Shown here in pieces: positions 50,201 to 63,639 of a DNA stretch of 64,000 bases. Below the pieces are notes generated by a model. It had not been told where the DNA came from and made no database searches. It saw nothing but the letters and a program-made list of their open reading frames with translations. Within the stretch, counting starts at the first letter, position 1. Each line of letters starts with the position of its first letter. Source of the stretch: Thamnaconus septentrionalis (lineage: Eukaryota > Chordata > Actinopteri > Tetraodontiformes > Monacanthidae); the NCBI GenBank assembly GCA_009823395.1, contig CM020520.1, forward strand, positions 3,944,501-4,008,500, given 5' to 3'. The position numbers were made by a program, and so were the translations under genes.

Positions 50201-53200
50201 GCTCGCCTCAAGGAGTGCAAATAGCCAGGCAGGCAGAGGAACAATAGGGATTCATCAAGAGGCAGCCTCTAAAGCTGCGGATCCTGACAGAGTTAAATGA
50301 ATTGGTCTATCAGCGCGACACCTGAGAGACAGTCTTTGGGAGTCTGTCAAGATAAACTCTTAAGGATCTTGCGGCGAGTGCATTGCAGCAAGGTCATCGT
50401 CACATTGCATCAAACCGGGCGCCGGGAGGAGAGCGCTTTTGTTCTCTTATGTGAAGTCCCCCGTTTGCCAGAGGTAACAATTAAGACTCATCTGTCAGCA
50501 CAGGCTAATGTGTTCATTCCTGATTCCACAGCAGTGGGGGGAGAGGGGGAAAAAGGCCTCACTGGCTAATTTGTGGTTTCACAGCCATCATTAAAGTCCA
50601 AGGTGCTCCAGTAAATGATGCACCCAGCATGCACCAAAGGCTGCCATTTTAATTTTTTTGTCTGATTTTAATGCTAGCAGCATTGTCCATGGAAGGGCTT
50701 TGGTGCCTTTGAGTGGGTGATTGTAGTTTTTTCCATGCAGTTATGAAGTTACCAAGTCGTAATCTGCTTAAAAAATATGGGAGGCCACAGGTGTAAGGAC
50801 AATTTGGAGTGTTTCCTCTTTAGTTCCAGTTACAGATTGCAAAGATATTTGCAGTTCCGAAGGCTCTGACCTGATGGAGAGTAGTGCAACAATTGTGGAG
50901 GAGTGTTTGGACAAGTCAGTTTGCGGGCCTCGCAATTCCGAATGTTTTGGGATGCAAATGATGGCGGAGCTTCATCGAGGCGAGTGGCTGAGCAGGGTTA
51001 GCCAGAAATGATGGAGCGGAGAGGCGCTGAGTGAAAGGTGCCTTTCCAGCGGCCAATCAACCTGCACCCGCCCATCCCCGCCCCCTACCCTCTGCAAACC
51101 TGGGGTCACCTATTCCATTACACTCAGCTTTATCAGATGTGACAGCTCCAGTCCAATAAAGTCGGGGGCCCTTAACAAGTGTTTTCTTTCAGCTGAGTTT
51201 ATATGGAGGGTGAATGGAAGACTGTCACCACCAGAGCGATTTTCTTTTCTCGAATTCCTGCGTTGCTTGTTGTTTCATCATGGCTGAAGGTCAAAGATGG
51301 TTGTTCGGGCTGGAGGGGGGTGGGGGGTGTTACCGGAATGTCAAGTCGACAGGAATTTCATTGCTTGGACCCAAAAAAAAGAAAAGAAAATACAGCAGTA
51401 AAAATTAATCTGTGCACACATCACTGTGGCAGCGCTGCCAGAGTCGAGGAAAAACCCGGCAACTTGAACGCAGGCACATTTCCAGCAGTAACGAAGTCGC
51501 ACTCGAATGAGAACGCTGCTCGTTTGTGAGCCAGGCTTTTTAATTGGGAACAACAAATTGGGAGTCAAGGTCTGCTAGAGAGTGTTGCGGCAAGATAAAG
51601 GCAAGGCGGACGTCGCCTGTGTCCTGATCCTGATGCAGGCCTCCTCTGACACAGAGCTCGGCGCCGTGCATTGTCCTCTCACCCCCCGACACGCACGCTG
51701 CAGACAGAGACACAACCCAAGCACTCGCACCCCCCCACCCTCCCAATCGTGAGATTACACTTTGGTTGTTTCTTTTCCCAAACGCCCCACCTCCTCCCCC
51801 GGCCCCTCTGAAACCGCTTTTCATTTCACAAACATCTGTTGGCAAAGGGAAATCCCTAATCTCTCAAGGGCTTTCTTTCAAATTTCATCATTGAGACTGA
51901 ATGCAGACTTTAGTTACTGCGGAGCTGCCGTGTATTATTTTATTGTTCCCTCTCTATTTGCTGGGGATTAGCGAAAACTAATACCAACTGTACGACAAGA
52001 TTTTACTGCTATGCTCACAAACTAATTCAGTGGCTGTAGTTTTATTTTTCCCCGATAGAGTAACAGTAAAGGAGCTTTTGCCACTAGTAAATCTTCTTTT
52101 TTACAAGTAGGTCATCTTTGTTGTGAAAGATGTCCATATATCTCAAACAAGTCATCTAGTATAGAGAAGATTACATGTATTATCAAATTAGCTGCCTGTC
52201 TGCTGCCTGTCTGCTGGGTTTATTCACTTTGCAACTGAGTCCCTTTTTTCCTTTTCCTATTTGCAGATCTGAGACTGAACTGAACTGTAAATTGAAGTAA
52301 ACTTTGAAGACAACTATGAACATTTAGCTCTACAATGCTTCAACAAGTGCCAAAACTTTTCTTGGGACATCATGCTTCAATCATACCGAACCACTTTCTG
52401 TGGCATCTGTTTTCAATTTACAATAATGAAATTTCCAACATGTGTTGGAAGGTTACCTCCTGCAGAACATTGTGATAATGAGCCATTTAAAAAACTGATT
52501 CACTCTCACTGTGGTCTTTAACAGCTTGATTTCGCCTTTTAAACGTATGTTGTTGTTGTGTGTTTTTTTGTTTTTTTTGCAACATGGTCAAAATAAATAT
52601 TCACATTTATTCTGAATTTGTGGTGTGTTTCAAGTCTGGGCAATATTTGCATCTGTTAAAGCCTCTGGCTGGCCCTGACCTCAGTGTCCTGGTCTGAATC
52701 GCAGTCAGACAGCTCAAACAAGCAGTCCTTCATTACGACAGCTGCCACCCAGTGTCATTGTTGTCACCACGAATGACTGACAACCTCCCGGCTGTCAATC
52801 AAAATGTGATCTGCTACGCCCCCACTGTGTGGAGAAATGGTTTGAACCACAGATTGAGCTGTGGGTTCTTTTTTTCCTTCCAACATTACCATCACCATAA
52901 CCTGGAATACTGGACACATGATGGAGATGAACGCATTTGTAACGTGATTAATAAAGACTGAAAAGTGTTGAGAGAGACAATGAAGACAGAGATGCTCATA
53001 AACATAATTGAGGTAAGAGGGTTATAATGGGATCTGATATGTTCCTTTTCAGCTGCCTGTAGTGGGCTGCAGCTCTGTTTCCAAACATAAGGAACAAAAA
53101 AAAAAGTAACGAAAAGTGAATGCCTCATTTGCTAGAACACAATTTCTTCCCCCCACTCTTCACTTTGAAGCTGAAAAAAGAGCTATGGCTTCTCTCCCAG

Positions 53201-54632
53201 ATCAACAGCATAGCCTAGACTGGGGAGAGAATGGAGACTGGGATGATTGGGAGGCAGTTATAATGGAGTCTCATGACATTTGGCTGGAGCGACTTGATGA
53301 ATGGCAGCATTAAAATACATTTTAGCTTGTCCTTTATCTTTGCATGATAAAGTCATGGGGATACTTCCAGTATTATTATTTTTTTTCATGCGAGGTGTAA
53401 AAACACCACATGGCAGCATGTTTATCTGTTCAAACATGGGGAGTCTTTCAAGCCATACCCTGACAGGAAATGTAATGCCAGGCAATGCATAAAGAGCCTA
53501 TAACATCGCGTTGTGGCGTGATTCCTGCTTTTCGAAGCTTTGATAATCACACTGTTTCTATTTATATTCAGTGAAAACATATTTCCTCTTACCATTTTGT
53601 GTGGGCTTTTTCATGTCCCTGCCTCAGCTGCAGGTTTCAAGGCAGAAGCAGATACCAAAAAAAGAAAGAAGAAGAAGAAGAAGAAGAAGAAAAGAGGTCC
53701 AATCACGCAGTGATGGTTCCACTTTTAATATCAGTCCTGAATTAATTTGCTTGTTTTATCTGTCAGGACCCACTGTGCCATCTGGTAATGACTGACAGTG
53801 ACAGCAGATTACCACTCGCCTTTACTGATAATAATTAATAGAAGGCCAAACATGAGTCGCATGAGCGATGAAAGAGTGCAACCTTATGGGGTGAGTCAAA
53901 CGGGAAACGTTTCAATGGGAGCAGGTGCCTTCACATACTGTCTGTGACTCTTCTTCCATCGGAGCAGCTCAGCTCCTGAAGGATGAGGAGAAAAACATAG
54001 TTGGCGCGTGTCCCAGCGTCTCCCAGGACTCAGTCAGCGTCGGTGAACTTGAACCAATCTTTCTGAAAGATGAAATTCAAAGTGAGAGCCCGACTTTAGT
54101 GTGCAGCCACTGGAACGTAAAATTAGCTGCTCCGCAGACAATGAACGGGTCGCTGACTTCTTCGGAGCCATAAGATGTGGCCTTAAAGGATGAAATGAGA
54201 ATAATTCAGCCTCCTCTTGCTGGGAAAGAACAAATATTATGAGACGTCCTTTCATGCTGCCTGTCATGCGGGATATGATTATTCTGCTGCCACCATAAGG
54301 CATCAAAAAGGGCAGAGTTTTGTTTCCGTTATCCCGTCATTATCAACCTCTCCAGGTTTTGTCTACAGCGGTGGTTTGGAAGCAGTGAGGGAAATCTGCA
54401 ACTATCTTAGACCTTGAAACTGAAAATATAAAGCCGAAAGCATATTTCAGATTAACAGCTACTAAACAGTCTTGAACTATTAAAATGTTGTTTTTGTCTG
54501 TTGCAATGAAAGAAAAAAATAGAACAACAAAGACTTCATAGATGAACTTCTGAGTAGGAAAAAACAACCTAACAAACATCTCCTTCTAATGTATGGCCCA
54601 TGTTTGCATTGATAATGATTTCTGAAGCAGAG
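47291..54632. other. upstream intergenic DNA, no gene recognised
   Basis: Mostly unique, AT-rich sequence. A C-rich run lies at 47547-47564 and the (GAA)n repeat at 53668-53691. A small acidic, tryptophan-rich frame at 53185-53313 plus was considered and not accepted. No RNA gene was recognised. Confidence 0.6.
53668..53691. repeat. (GAA)n trinucleotide repeat
   Basis: Eight tandem GAA units, a purine-pure tract. Confidence 0.95.
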
Positions 54633-55300
54633 GCTTGCCCACCTAATGAATCCGTCCATCCTCCAGAAAAATTAAAAAAAATGAACGGGAAAAAAGAAGA
54701 AAAAGATAATTGTTGCTAAATCTGCCGTTAGCTCCGCAAACGCACAAACAGTTTCAACAGAATTTGCCTCTGACATACAGTGTATATAGGGAGGCAAAGC
54801 ATGTGAGATGCACTGGAAGTAGCAGGAAATTCTCAAGGGAATGTGCCACAAAAACTGCGCTTGTCTAAATGGGTCATGCTTGCGAAGGAGTTATGAAATT
54901 TCAATAAAAAAAGAAAGAAAGAAAAAGCAGCTGTCACATCAATCCAGCTATAAAAGCTGTTTTTTTGTGTGTAATTTTCACAAGGTGCAGAAGTTCAGAA
55001 GGTCATTACCAATCTTCACATCCAACACGTCCTCCACTGTTATCTCCCTTCTCATCCTGAGGTGACGCCGCCCTACCTGACAAGTCAAACAGTTAAAGAA
55101 TATCACGACGGCTGCATAATGTAACTCTTTTTTTTTTTTTCCCCTTCCACATTCTTGTTACCGGAGCTATTAAAATACATACATTCATTTAGCCTACTGC
55201 CCATTATGGCTGGCCTGGGCATGTATATTGAGTTTTTTACCGCGAGGCCCATTTGCCTCCTGTCCGGCTGCTCATTTTATCTGATTTACTGGGCCGCGCG
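54633..55300 (+). repeat. duplicated block, copy 1 (shorter)
   Basis: The block runs from GCTTGCCCACCTAATGAATC to ACTGGGCCGCGCG and matches 58818-59622 in the same orientation. Over the aligned part I see only about five substitutions (for example GATAATT/GACAATT, CGCACAAAC/CGCAAAAAC, CCAATC/CCACTC, GACGGC/GACAGC, TGTCCGG/TGTTCGG) plus A/T-run length changes. It lacks 140 bp found in copy 2 (59408-59547). It contains GTTACCGGAGCTATTAAAAT and TTTTTTACCGCGAGGCCC, non-repetitive sequence of the type seen in conserved non-coding elements. A 74-codon frame appears in both copies but has no protein character. Confidence 0.95.
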
Positions 55301-58300
55301 AGGCTTGTTGTCATAAGTGGCTTCACTGTCAAGTTCAAGTTAATGAGCAGGGATTACAATGTGAAGAGTCCAGGAGCTTGTGTGTAGAGGGGAGTCACAA
55401 CATCTGTCTCTAGTTTACAAAACAATCCAATGATATAATGTACTAATATTATATATATTAAACTAAAGATGCCTATTGTATTGGGGATTTAAATTCAATG
55501 GCCATTTGTTACTAAACCTCTGCTTAATTTTTATCAGTGGGACCAAAGGCACTGCTGTAATTCAATCACAAAATGCTCATATTTCCTGGAACATGTGCTG
55601 GAATCGAGCATGGCCTACCTGAATGGATTCATTGTTGATGTGAAATATTTGATGTCAGAAACAAAAGACTGCCAACAGCACTTATCTTATTTATTATTTA
55701 TACTCATATTTGCATTTCTTTTTTTCTCCCTCCAACGTAGGGAAAAAAGTTATTGCTTTAATCGGCTGTTTGTCTGTCTTTAAAGGTATGCGAAGCCGTG
55801 TCGCACATTCCAAACAACAGTGCCAGCGTTTCTGATGTGTTGTTCTGAGGAGCAAACCTCATCCGTCTGTGCTCATTATGCAGTGACATGCAGATATATA
55901 TATATATTCATATATATGAAATGCTTTTATAAACCTTTTTTTTATTTTTTTTGGTCAGTGAATGTACTCGTAAGCTCTGCTGAAGGCATATTAGGGTTTG
56001 TTTACTTTGTACGTGCATACACATTATGATCACACAGGGTGATTAGGTTATGCTTGTGGTTTGGTGTTGGGGTTAGGAGTCAGATACAGAACGAGGAATA
56101 AATGCTTGTTGAGTAAATTGGCTCCCTGTTTAGAACAAGAAGTGATCTGATTTTTGTCTCTCCAATGAAGCATCCACCCCTGGAAGGAGGATAACACAAA
56201 TACAGTTAGGAGAGTAAAAAAGAAAAAAAAAAGGTGAGCCATTCATCACCAAAGGGGGTGGGCTCAGAACAGGGGGAGGCAGTTTAACCCCCTCTCCAAT
56301 TAGCTCTGGAAGTTCTTTGATATATTTTTTTTTTTTTGACACTGGTGCTACAGACCAGTGCTACACGTCCCTCAACCCTCATTATTCCACTGCTTAATAT
56401 CCTGACACAGCCCACAGTGTCTCCCAAAGATGTACCACCGCTATTAATTACTGCCGTAGAGCCGCAGAGGCGGCGCGAAGGACGGAGCGGAAGGAGAGAC
56501 GGGGGCTGGAGATGAGCAGCGGGGTCGGGACACGCCGCAGGACTCGCATCTATTTATGTTTAGGTGTAGCGCGGCAAATGTGCATCGTTGTTTGTTGGTC
56601 GTTCCGAGATCACCGGAGAGTGATCTCACACTGGCTGTTTTCACGAAACCTAAAATGTATTTTCTGTTCTACACCCAAGCAATTTAGACAATACAGTAAT
56701 TCTAGAGCAGCATCACCCTATATTTAACTAACCCCACCGAGAACAAGCACTCATGCGATAGCGGTATAGGATAAACTGCCTTTTTAAGAGCCAGAGGGGG
56801 AGAAAAATAACTGTGGTGGGGGATGAGAGAGAGCAGAAAAGCAAGAGTGAAGAAAACAGAAAGCAAACAATGATGAGAGAATATTAAACAAGATCAGCAG
56901 CAACAGTGTCTCATGTGGACAATAAATAGGGCCAATAGTTACAAACGGTGTGATTACTATGTCAGCAATGACTGGAGCAGCGGTCGATGTTGAGCAAGTG
57001 GCTGCAGTCACAGATCCAGACGTCTGCAGGCTCCAGGATGGAGGATCTGTCCAGCCTTGTGACCTGAGACCTGGTTGTTCTAGTTGGACGACTTAGTCCG
57101 AAAAGATATTTGAGACTCTTAAGGATATATATATATATATATATATATAAATATGTGAGGAGGTAGATTTGATATCCTATTGTGAATTTTAGAGGGAGTC
57201 AACACAGGCGTTTTTGTGCCCTGAATTAACTGGTTTCTGCCAGCCAGACAATGATCCAGTGTAGAGGTAAAACCGTGGACTCGTTTCCCTGCATCAGTTG
57301 AAGACCAGAGCTGTCAAGCTCAATTCTCTCTCTTTCCTTTATAATCCAAATGATCTGTGGACCAGCACCTGTAAAGTCCAGTTTGAGTCTCATCTCCCCT
57401 CCGGCACACTGGTGTACCTGGGTCGTTTCTATCACTTTTCATTTTCTTCAAGTCTATCTGTGCACTTGAAGCCAGGAGGTATTTCTCTTTCTTCCCAATG
57501 TGGGAGCCTTTTTGTTAAATGACACCTTTGCATGACACACCGAATCAAAGTGTTTGAAGCACAAAGAAGTGGAAGAAAAAAAAGAAATCCAGAACACCAG
57601 TCTTCTGATTCTATCAAGGTGACATTGGTTGAGAAGAAAAGAAAAAGGAAGGTGGGAGAAAACTCCTTCGAAAATCCATCTACGCTCCACTGTGCAGTAA
57701 AGTCCTATGTGACAGCGGCTGGCAATCCAAGCACTCTTCTTGTGCAACTGCGATGTACAAGAACACAGCTAAAAGGCAAAACATTGGAGTTTCATTATTT
57801 AAATCGTTGGGCTGAACAGAAAGGGGAAGAAGGGGCGGAGGATTAGAGGATGTCTGGGCCCTTTCTGAAAAAAGCTCATAAAATAAAAAACAGCTCAAAG
57901 AGCATTCTTTTCCGCACTATCCCTCTCACGTCCCGGCTTCATAAAAGTGCCAAGTGCAGCTATTCTAGACTCCATCTAAGAGACATAAATGCATGCAATT
58001 AGCACTGTCTTATGCGGGCGACACTGATGATAAGACATTATTAACAATAAAAAGAGGGTTATTGGAGGATTTTATTTTATTATTAGAACAATGCTAGTGA
58101 GGACGGTTGTTCCCGCGGAAAACTTCCTTTTTTTTTCTATTTTATTCAAGAATTACAAAGGTCATTGAGGTAATAAAAAAATAGTTATACATGCAGGAGA
58201 GGAGGTCATGCAAAAGAATTACCTGCAGTTCTGAAAATGTTCGGAGAGGAGGGAGGGGGGAGGGGGGGCATAGAGAAATAATTTTTAAATAGAGGAAAGC

Positions 58301-58817
58301 TCAATAATGACTGAGGAGTGAAGTGCGACCCCTGTTGATTGTCACTGCGGTGGCGGCTCCTCCCGCTTCTTCCCTCCTCACCCTCGGCTTTGTTTTCTCT
58401 CCGCCATCATTATTATCATTATTGCTGTTGTGTATGTAAATACATATTTTTGGCATCAAAGAGTCTAATTATTCCCCATTCTCTCTGGTGCATTTCTGGG
58501 GTAGACTAACTTCCTAATGGTGCGTGGCAGTTGTGGCAAGGCAAGTAAATAAGCCTGCAGCCATTAAAACGAAGCCCCTTTGGCCCGCATATTGTTGCCA
58601 CTGACCTGTAATGCACGTGTCAGACGTCGCAGCACTTTTTGTCTTTGTGGATGGTTGTCAGATTATTTTACAGTCAGAAAATAATTGTCCTCACTTCAGA
58701 AAAAGACAAATAAAAACTGTTTTTTTTTGTTTGTTTGTTTTTTTCCCGGGTGAAGAAGCAATTCAGGCAAATTAAATTCGCCTTTGAGGAAGAAGCGACT
58801 CTTGATGAAAGCCAAGA
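55301..58817. other. spacer between the duplicated blocks
   Basis: About 3.5 kb of unique sequence with the (AT)n runs at 55891-55916 and 57125-57149, a poly-T near 56325-56337 and G-rich runs at 58246-58268. No gene was recognised, and the flanks of the two blocks do not match each other. Confidence 0.65.
57125..57149. repeat. (AT)n microsatellite
   Basis: Twelve tandem AT units. Confidence 0.95.
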
Positions 58818-59622
58818 GCTTCCCCACCTAATGAATCCGTCCATCCTCCAGAAAAAAAAAAAAATGAACGGGAAAAAAGAAGAAAAAGACAATTGTTGCT
58901 AAATCTGCCGTTAGCTCCGCAAACGCAAAAACAGTTTCAACAGAATTTGCCTCTGACATACAGTGTATATAGGGAGGCAAAGCATGTGAGATGCACTGGA
59001 AGTAGCAGGAAATTCTCAAGGGAATGTGCCACAAAAACTGCGCTTGTCTAAATGGGTCATGCTTGCGAAGGAGTTATGAAATTTCAATAAAAAAAGAAAG
59101 AAAGAAAAAGCAGCTGTCACATCAATCCAGCTATAAAAGCTGTTTTTTTGTGTGTAATTTTCACAAGGTGCAGAAGTTCAGAAGGTCATTACCACTCTTC
59201 ACATCCAACACGTCCTCCACTGTTATCTCCCTTCTCATCCTGAGGTGACGCCGCCCTACCTGACAAGTCAAACAGTTAAAGAATATCACGACAGCTGCAT
59301 AATGTAACTCTTTTTTTTTTTTCCCCTTCCACATTCTTGTTACCGGAGCTATTAAAATACATACATTCATTTAGCCTACTGCCCATTATGGCTGGCCTGG
59401 GCATGTAAAGGTCCGGAGGCTGAAATAGACTCGGGGAAGGTAACGCCTGTAAATGTGTGTCAGACTTGTGAGCAATAGAAGAGGTGAGATTGCAGTGGCA
59501 AGGTTACTAGTTTCCAATATCTATGAGAGCTCCGTCCATTTATGTGATATTGAGTTTTTTACCGCGAGGCCCATTTGCCTCCTGTTCGGCTGCTCATTTT
59601 ATCTGATTTACTGGGCCGCGCG
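58818..59622 (+). repeat. duplicated block, copy 2 (longer)
   Basis: This is the second copy of the block at 54633-55300, about 4.18 kb to the right and in direct orientation. It carries an additional 140 bp (59408-59547) after GGCCTGGGCATGTA. Because the shorter copy is joined with at most one base of shared sequence at the gap, I infer that copy 1 lost this piece and copy 2 is closer to the original. The alternative is an insertion into copy 2. Confidence 0.95.
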
Positions 59623-60050
59623 TGTGCTGTGGCTTCTATTCATCTGTGTTTAACATCTCCGGGGCCACGGGTTCACCTGCCTCCCCACGTTCCCACCGGA
59701 GCTTATTAACTGTTGTTGCTAACGAGAGCACTCCCAGTTAATTACACAAATGGATATGTACACGCCAAAATGTAGCACATCCCAGTTTTATCTCCTAAAT
59801 CATTTCACATAAATCTGACTCAATGTGCCCCGAGCAGCGGCTCCCAATGATGATTGCCTAGTTCACGACTGCTTCCTTCAGATGATTTTCCTCCAACTGG
59901 GTCCCTCTCTGTATTCACGTTCTGTCTGTTATGTAATGGCCCACACTTGAAATATAGATACGTACAGTATGCCTGCATAAAATCCTGCTGTTTTTATTTA
60001 AGGTGCAGAAGATTTAGCTGAAATAAAATCATATATGGGTCATGTTTTTT

Positions 60051-60052
<2 letters not shown>

Positions 60053-60082
<30 letters not shown>
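60053..60082. repeat. (CT)n microsatellite
   Basis: Fifteen tandem CT units, pyrimidine-pure. Confidence 0.96.
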
Positions 60083-60086
<4 letters not shown>

Positions 60087-60091
60087 CATTG

Positions 60092-60600
60092 CCTGTGAAT
60101 GTCATGACCAGTCAAGTCTCTTAAATTATGTCGGTCAGGTTTAGTTTCGTCATATCTCACTTCCTGTTGTAATTTGGTAGTTCTGTTTCCTGTTTTGAGT
60201 TGTGAGTGCTGTTAGTTTTACCTTTGTGCAAGTTGTTAATCATTTTCACCTGTGTGTCGTTGTCTGTCCTGCTCCTGATTGTTCTCACCTGTGTTGCCCC
60301 TGCCCTCTTGTATAAATAACCCTTGTCTGCGTCTGTTTGTCTTGTCATGTACTGTGTTGAGGAGTCGTGGAAGCAATCAGTTCAGGTGATTTATCCCATT
60401 TCTTTATCAAGACTATTTTTAATATCCTGTTGTGTCTTCCCCGAGAGTAGGTTTTAGTTTCCAAGTGTCTCACTAAAAATCAAATTTCAAACTAATTTGA
60501 TGAAACTCACTGACAGTTGAACTGCAAGTTCAAATAAATAAAAAAAACGAAATGATTTTTGTATCAGCGCTCACGTATCCCCGACTATCACAGAACAAAA
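60092..60600 (+). mobile_element. possible solo-LTR or MITE-like fish repeat
   Basis: The stretch carries CACTTCCTGTTGTAATTTGG, TTTCCTGTTTTGAG, CTCACCTGTGTTGCCCCTGC and a TATAAATA box at 60311-60318 followed by CCCTTGTCTGCGTCTG. This is the texture of an abundant fish intergenic repeat with a promoter-like centre. An AATAAA sits at 60535-60542. I could not define both ends or a target-site duplication, so an LTR identity is only a suggestion. Confidence 0.35.
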
Positions 60601-62070
60601 TAAAAACCGTCAGTGTGTCCAAACTGGATCTTAATGCAGTGCCTTTATTTACAACCTTAAAGTTGTGCATGAAACACTGAGGAGAACTGAGTGTTCTTCA
60701 TGGCTGTAAGCCTGCTGAATGAAACTACAGAGAGCATTGCACATAGTTTTGTTTGACAATGTATAAATCACGTGGAAAAACATAAAAGAAAAAAACAGAT
60801 TTTGTGCAAGTAGGCTAACCCTTCAAAGGGACATGTGCAATTTCCACAGGTTCTGGGGTACAAGACTTTTAGGGATTAGATAAAACCAACATTTCATAGA
60901 AGAAGCCTGATTGTTTTGTTTTTTTTTCAAGCTCACTGAAAAAATTCTGTTTTCCAGCGCAAACAACAGGGTGGAGAAAAGATGGATCGGAGGACTCGCC
61001 AGCACACCAAGCGAGCTGCGTAAATCGAGGTGTTTAGAACATGATCCATCAGGCCAGATGATGAAAACCGATGGTAAATGGCTTTTTTTCCCCAGTAGAA
61101 CTCTCTTAATGCAGTAATTTCTTGGAGAATAGAAGTGAGTTTATCTGCTTACGGCTGCATTTGCCATCCTGTCTTTGGAGACTTATTCAAAGCCCATAGC
61201 AGCATGCAAAGTGACCAACAGTGAGACAGTTATTAATATTTTCTTTTATGTGCAAGACAAGAAAGCTCCCTCTACCCCTGTACCCTCACGTAATGAAATG
61301 CGCAGCCCTGTGAAATAATCAAAATTATTATAAATATGCTGACAAAAGCCTTTGATGCTTAATAATATATGTTGCTAAAAAAGTAGGAATAGAACTCACA
61401 GGAGAGTGCGTCGAGAAACAAGACTAATTTCTCTAAAAGTCGCACTTGCTTTCGAGGTAAAAAAGCAAAGGTTGTGCTAAAAATATCTGTATTTGAAGTT
61501 AATGCCAAAGGAAATAAGAGTTTTCTCCTTTTTTTTCTAGATTCTGTAAACATAACTTCTGTGAGCCAAAGAAAGAGATAGAAGACTTGAACGAGCAGCA
61601 TTGTGTGAAGGTAAAACTGATGCCCGGTGTCTTCCAACGACTCCAAAGCAGCAGTGAAGAAATACAGACAAACTTTCATGTTGTGTTCCCTTTTTTTCGC
61701 CCCCTGCACAAGTAAAACTCTTAATTGGCCCACTGCTGCGGCTGCAGGTTTTTAAAAGTTCACTTTTTCTAACCTCGCTGGCAAAAATCAATTATTTCCT
61801 TTCAGCCTTGGGTAGCTGAGCAACTTGTGCTCTTCCCCTGCAATCAGAGGCATGCATCAGATATCTATCACCCAGAAAAAAAGGAAAATAAACGGTGTGA
61901 ACCTGCTGCACTTAACAAGTAGGCAAGTTCACGACCCAAAGCACATGTGGCTGAGAATGTAGATGGGTTTCAACAAACAGGGCTCTAGAAACCTTTCCAA
62001 ATTTTTCTTAACTTTGGTGGAGCCGATTCTTCTGTAGTAATAATAATAACAATAATAATAAAGACAATAA

Positions 62071-62118
62071 GGGGGCAACACAGTGGTTGTGCAGGGCATC
62101 TCTCTGTGGAGACTGCAC
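62071..62118 (+). mobile_element. short remnant of the common fish repeat, 5' part
   Basis: GGGGGCAACACAGTGGTTGT and then CTCTCTGTGGAGACTGCAC resemble the head (GGCGGCACGGTGG...) and an internal block (CTGTGTGGAGTTTGC) of the repeat seen at 30690-30953, brought together by an internal deletion. The match is short and degenerate. Confidence 0.3.
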
Positions 62119-63639
62119 CTCGCCTTCCTCTCTCGACCCTCTCCTCTCCTACAAACGTCTACCTGACTGACTGTCATTCATCGCGTCAAAGGCGCCACAC
62201 AAACAGCCGACGTTCTACTGAAGGAACCGTTCCGACAGCAGCGTTAAACGAGTTTCAGGGGAGTTCAGAACAAAGTGCGTTGAGGTGGCTTCCACGTGAA
62301 CACGGGGGGACGCACGCACGTAGCAAGAGACGTCCAAAAATAGATGCCTTTCGCAGGGATCTTATTTACTATTCAGAGTCATTTGATGCCTTGAAAGAGC
62401 TCATCCCTTTATTATTTCATACGTCCACAGGAGGGTGAATTAAACCGGAGGTCCATCGTTGTCAAAAATCAAAGTAATATGTAAGAACAATAAAAAAAAA
62501 AAAAGACAATGCAACATAACTGTTAATAATAGTGGTCAAAACAATTCCTTTATATATAAAGAGAGACGTCTGCAGATTCCACTCCTAAATGTCACCTGGA
62601 CCGCTCTTGTCCATGGCGATAGTGGACTTTTGTGCATCTGTTGGTGAGAAAATCCCCCAAATCCTCATCTTATCGAGGCTTTGTGGGCCCATATAAAGGA
62701 GATTTTGCTCCCGACACAGCCGCTGGCCTCTTTACAGTCCAATGTCTCGCTTCAGACTTCGCTGCTGCCGCGTCTTGGAAGGGTTGGCATTTGCAGTTAA
62801 CACCTGAAGGAATCTAATTAACAAGGGAGCGGAGTATTTAATCATGTCTTATGAGTTCACTGTGGCCCCTGTACTTCATTTATTAAAAAGTATTATGATT
62901 TTAAATAAAGCCATCATTCATTGTCATGACTCGAGCGTTTTTCTGCTTGCTGAAGGTCTAATCTTGTCATTTTTCCCCCCTACAGCCAGCATAAAAGTTT
63001 GTTGATATAGTTAATGCTAAGGCCACATTCTATCCAATGTCCATGTCTATGTGGGGGGAAAAAAACACTAAGCTGCTGGAAGGAAGCCACTATCATTGTG
63101 GTCAAAGTTGAGGGAGTTGTGCAACAATATTACAAATTTGGGTTTTGCAAATTACAATTAGCTGCGAATGCCATGCTGGGTTCTACGCACCGCAGTCCAC
63201 GTGTGCCTGCAGAGGGCAGTAGAGGGCGAAGGAAGGAGTGCCTCTTTGTAATATGTCATTATTATATCTGTAGGTTGCTGAGATCCATCCATAAAAGTGA
63301 CTCATACCTTATATCTCCAACAGGCCCATACTCCACTTTCGACTGTAGGGAGTAAACGTTGCTGTGCAACGCACACAGAGGACAAAGAGAACAAGTCTGA
63401 AGTGTTATTGTTTTGCACAGTATTCAGGCTGGACCACAGTCAGAAGAAAGTGCACCACGTGGCGTCATCACCGGAGTCCTTGGGTCCTCGTCACGTGCTG
63501 GCAAAGGCCGTGATTGTGGAGGATAAACAGCCTTGTGATCAAATAACTGCTCCAACGTCAAACCGCCAAGGTAGGAGCTTGAAACTTGTTGTTTGTGTCT
63601 TTTTTCAATCGCCGCGTGCCATTGTTTAAGGTACATACG

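Noticed and set aside
53185..53313. Small acidic, tryptophan-rich frame
   Set aside because: Only 42 codons, no recognised family and no neighbouring gene structure; considered chance.
54841..55065. 74-codon frame found in both duplicated blocks
   Set aside because: Its two copies are similar only because the whole block is duplicated; lysine-rich translation of an A-rich tract with no family match.
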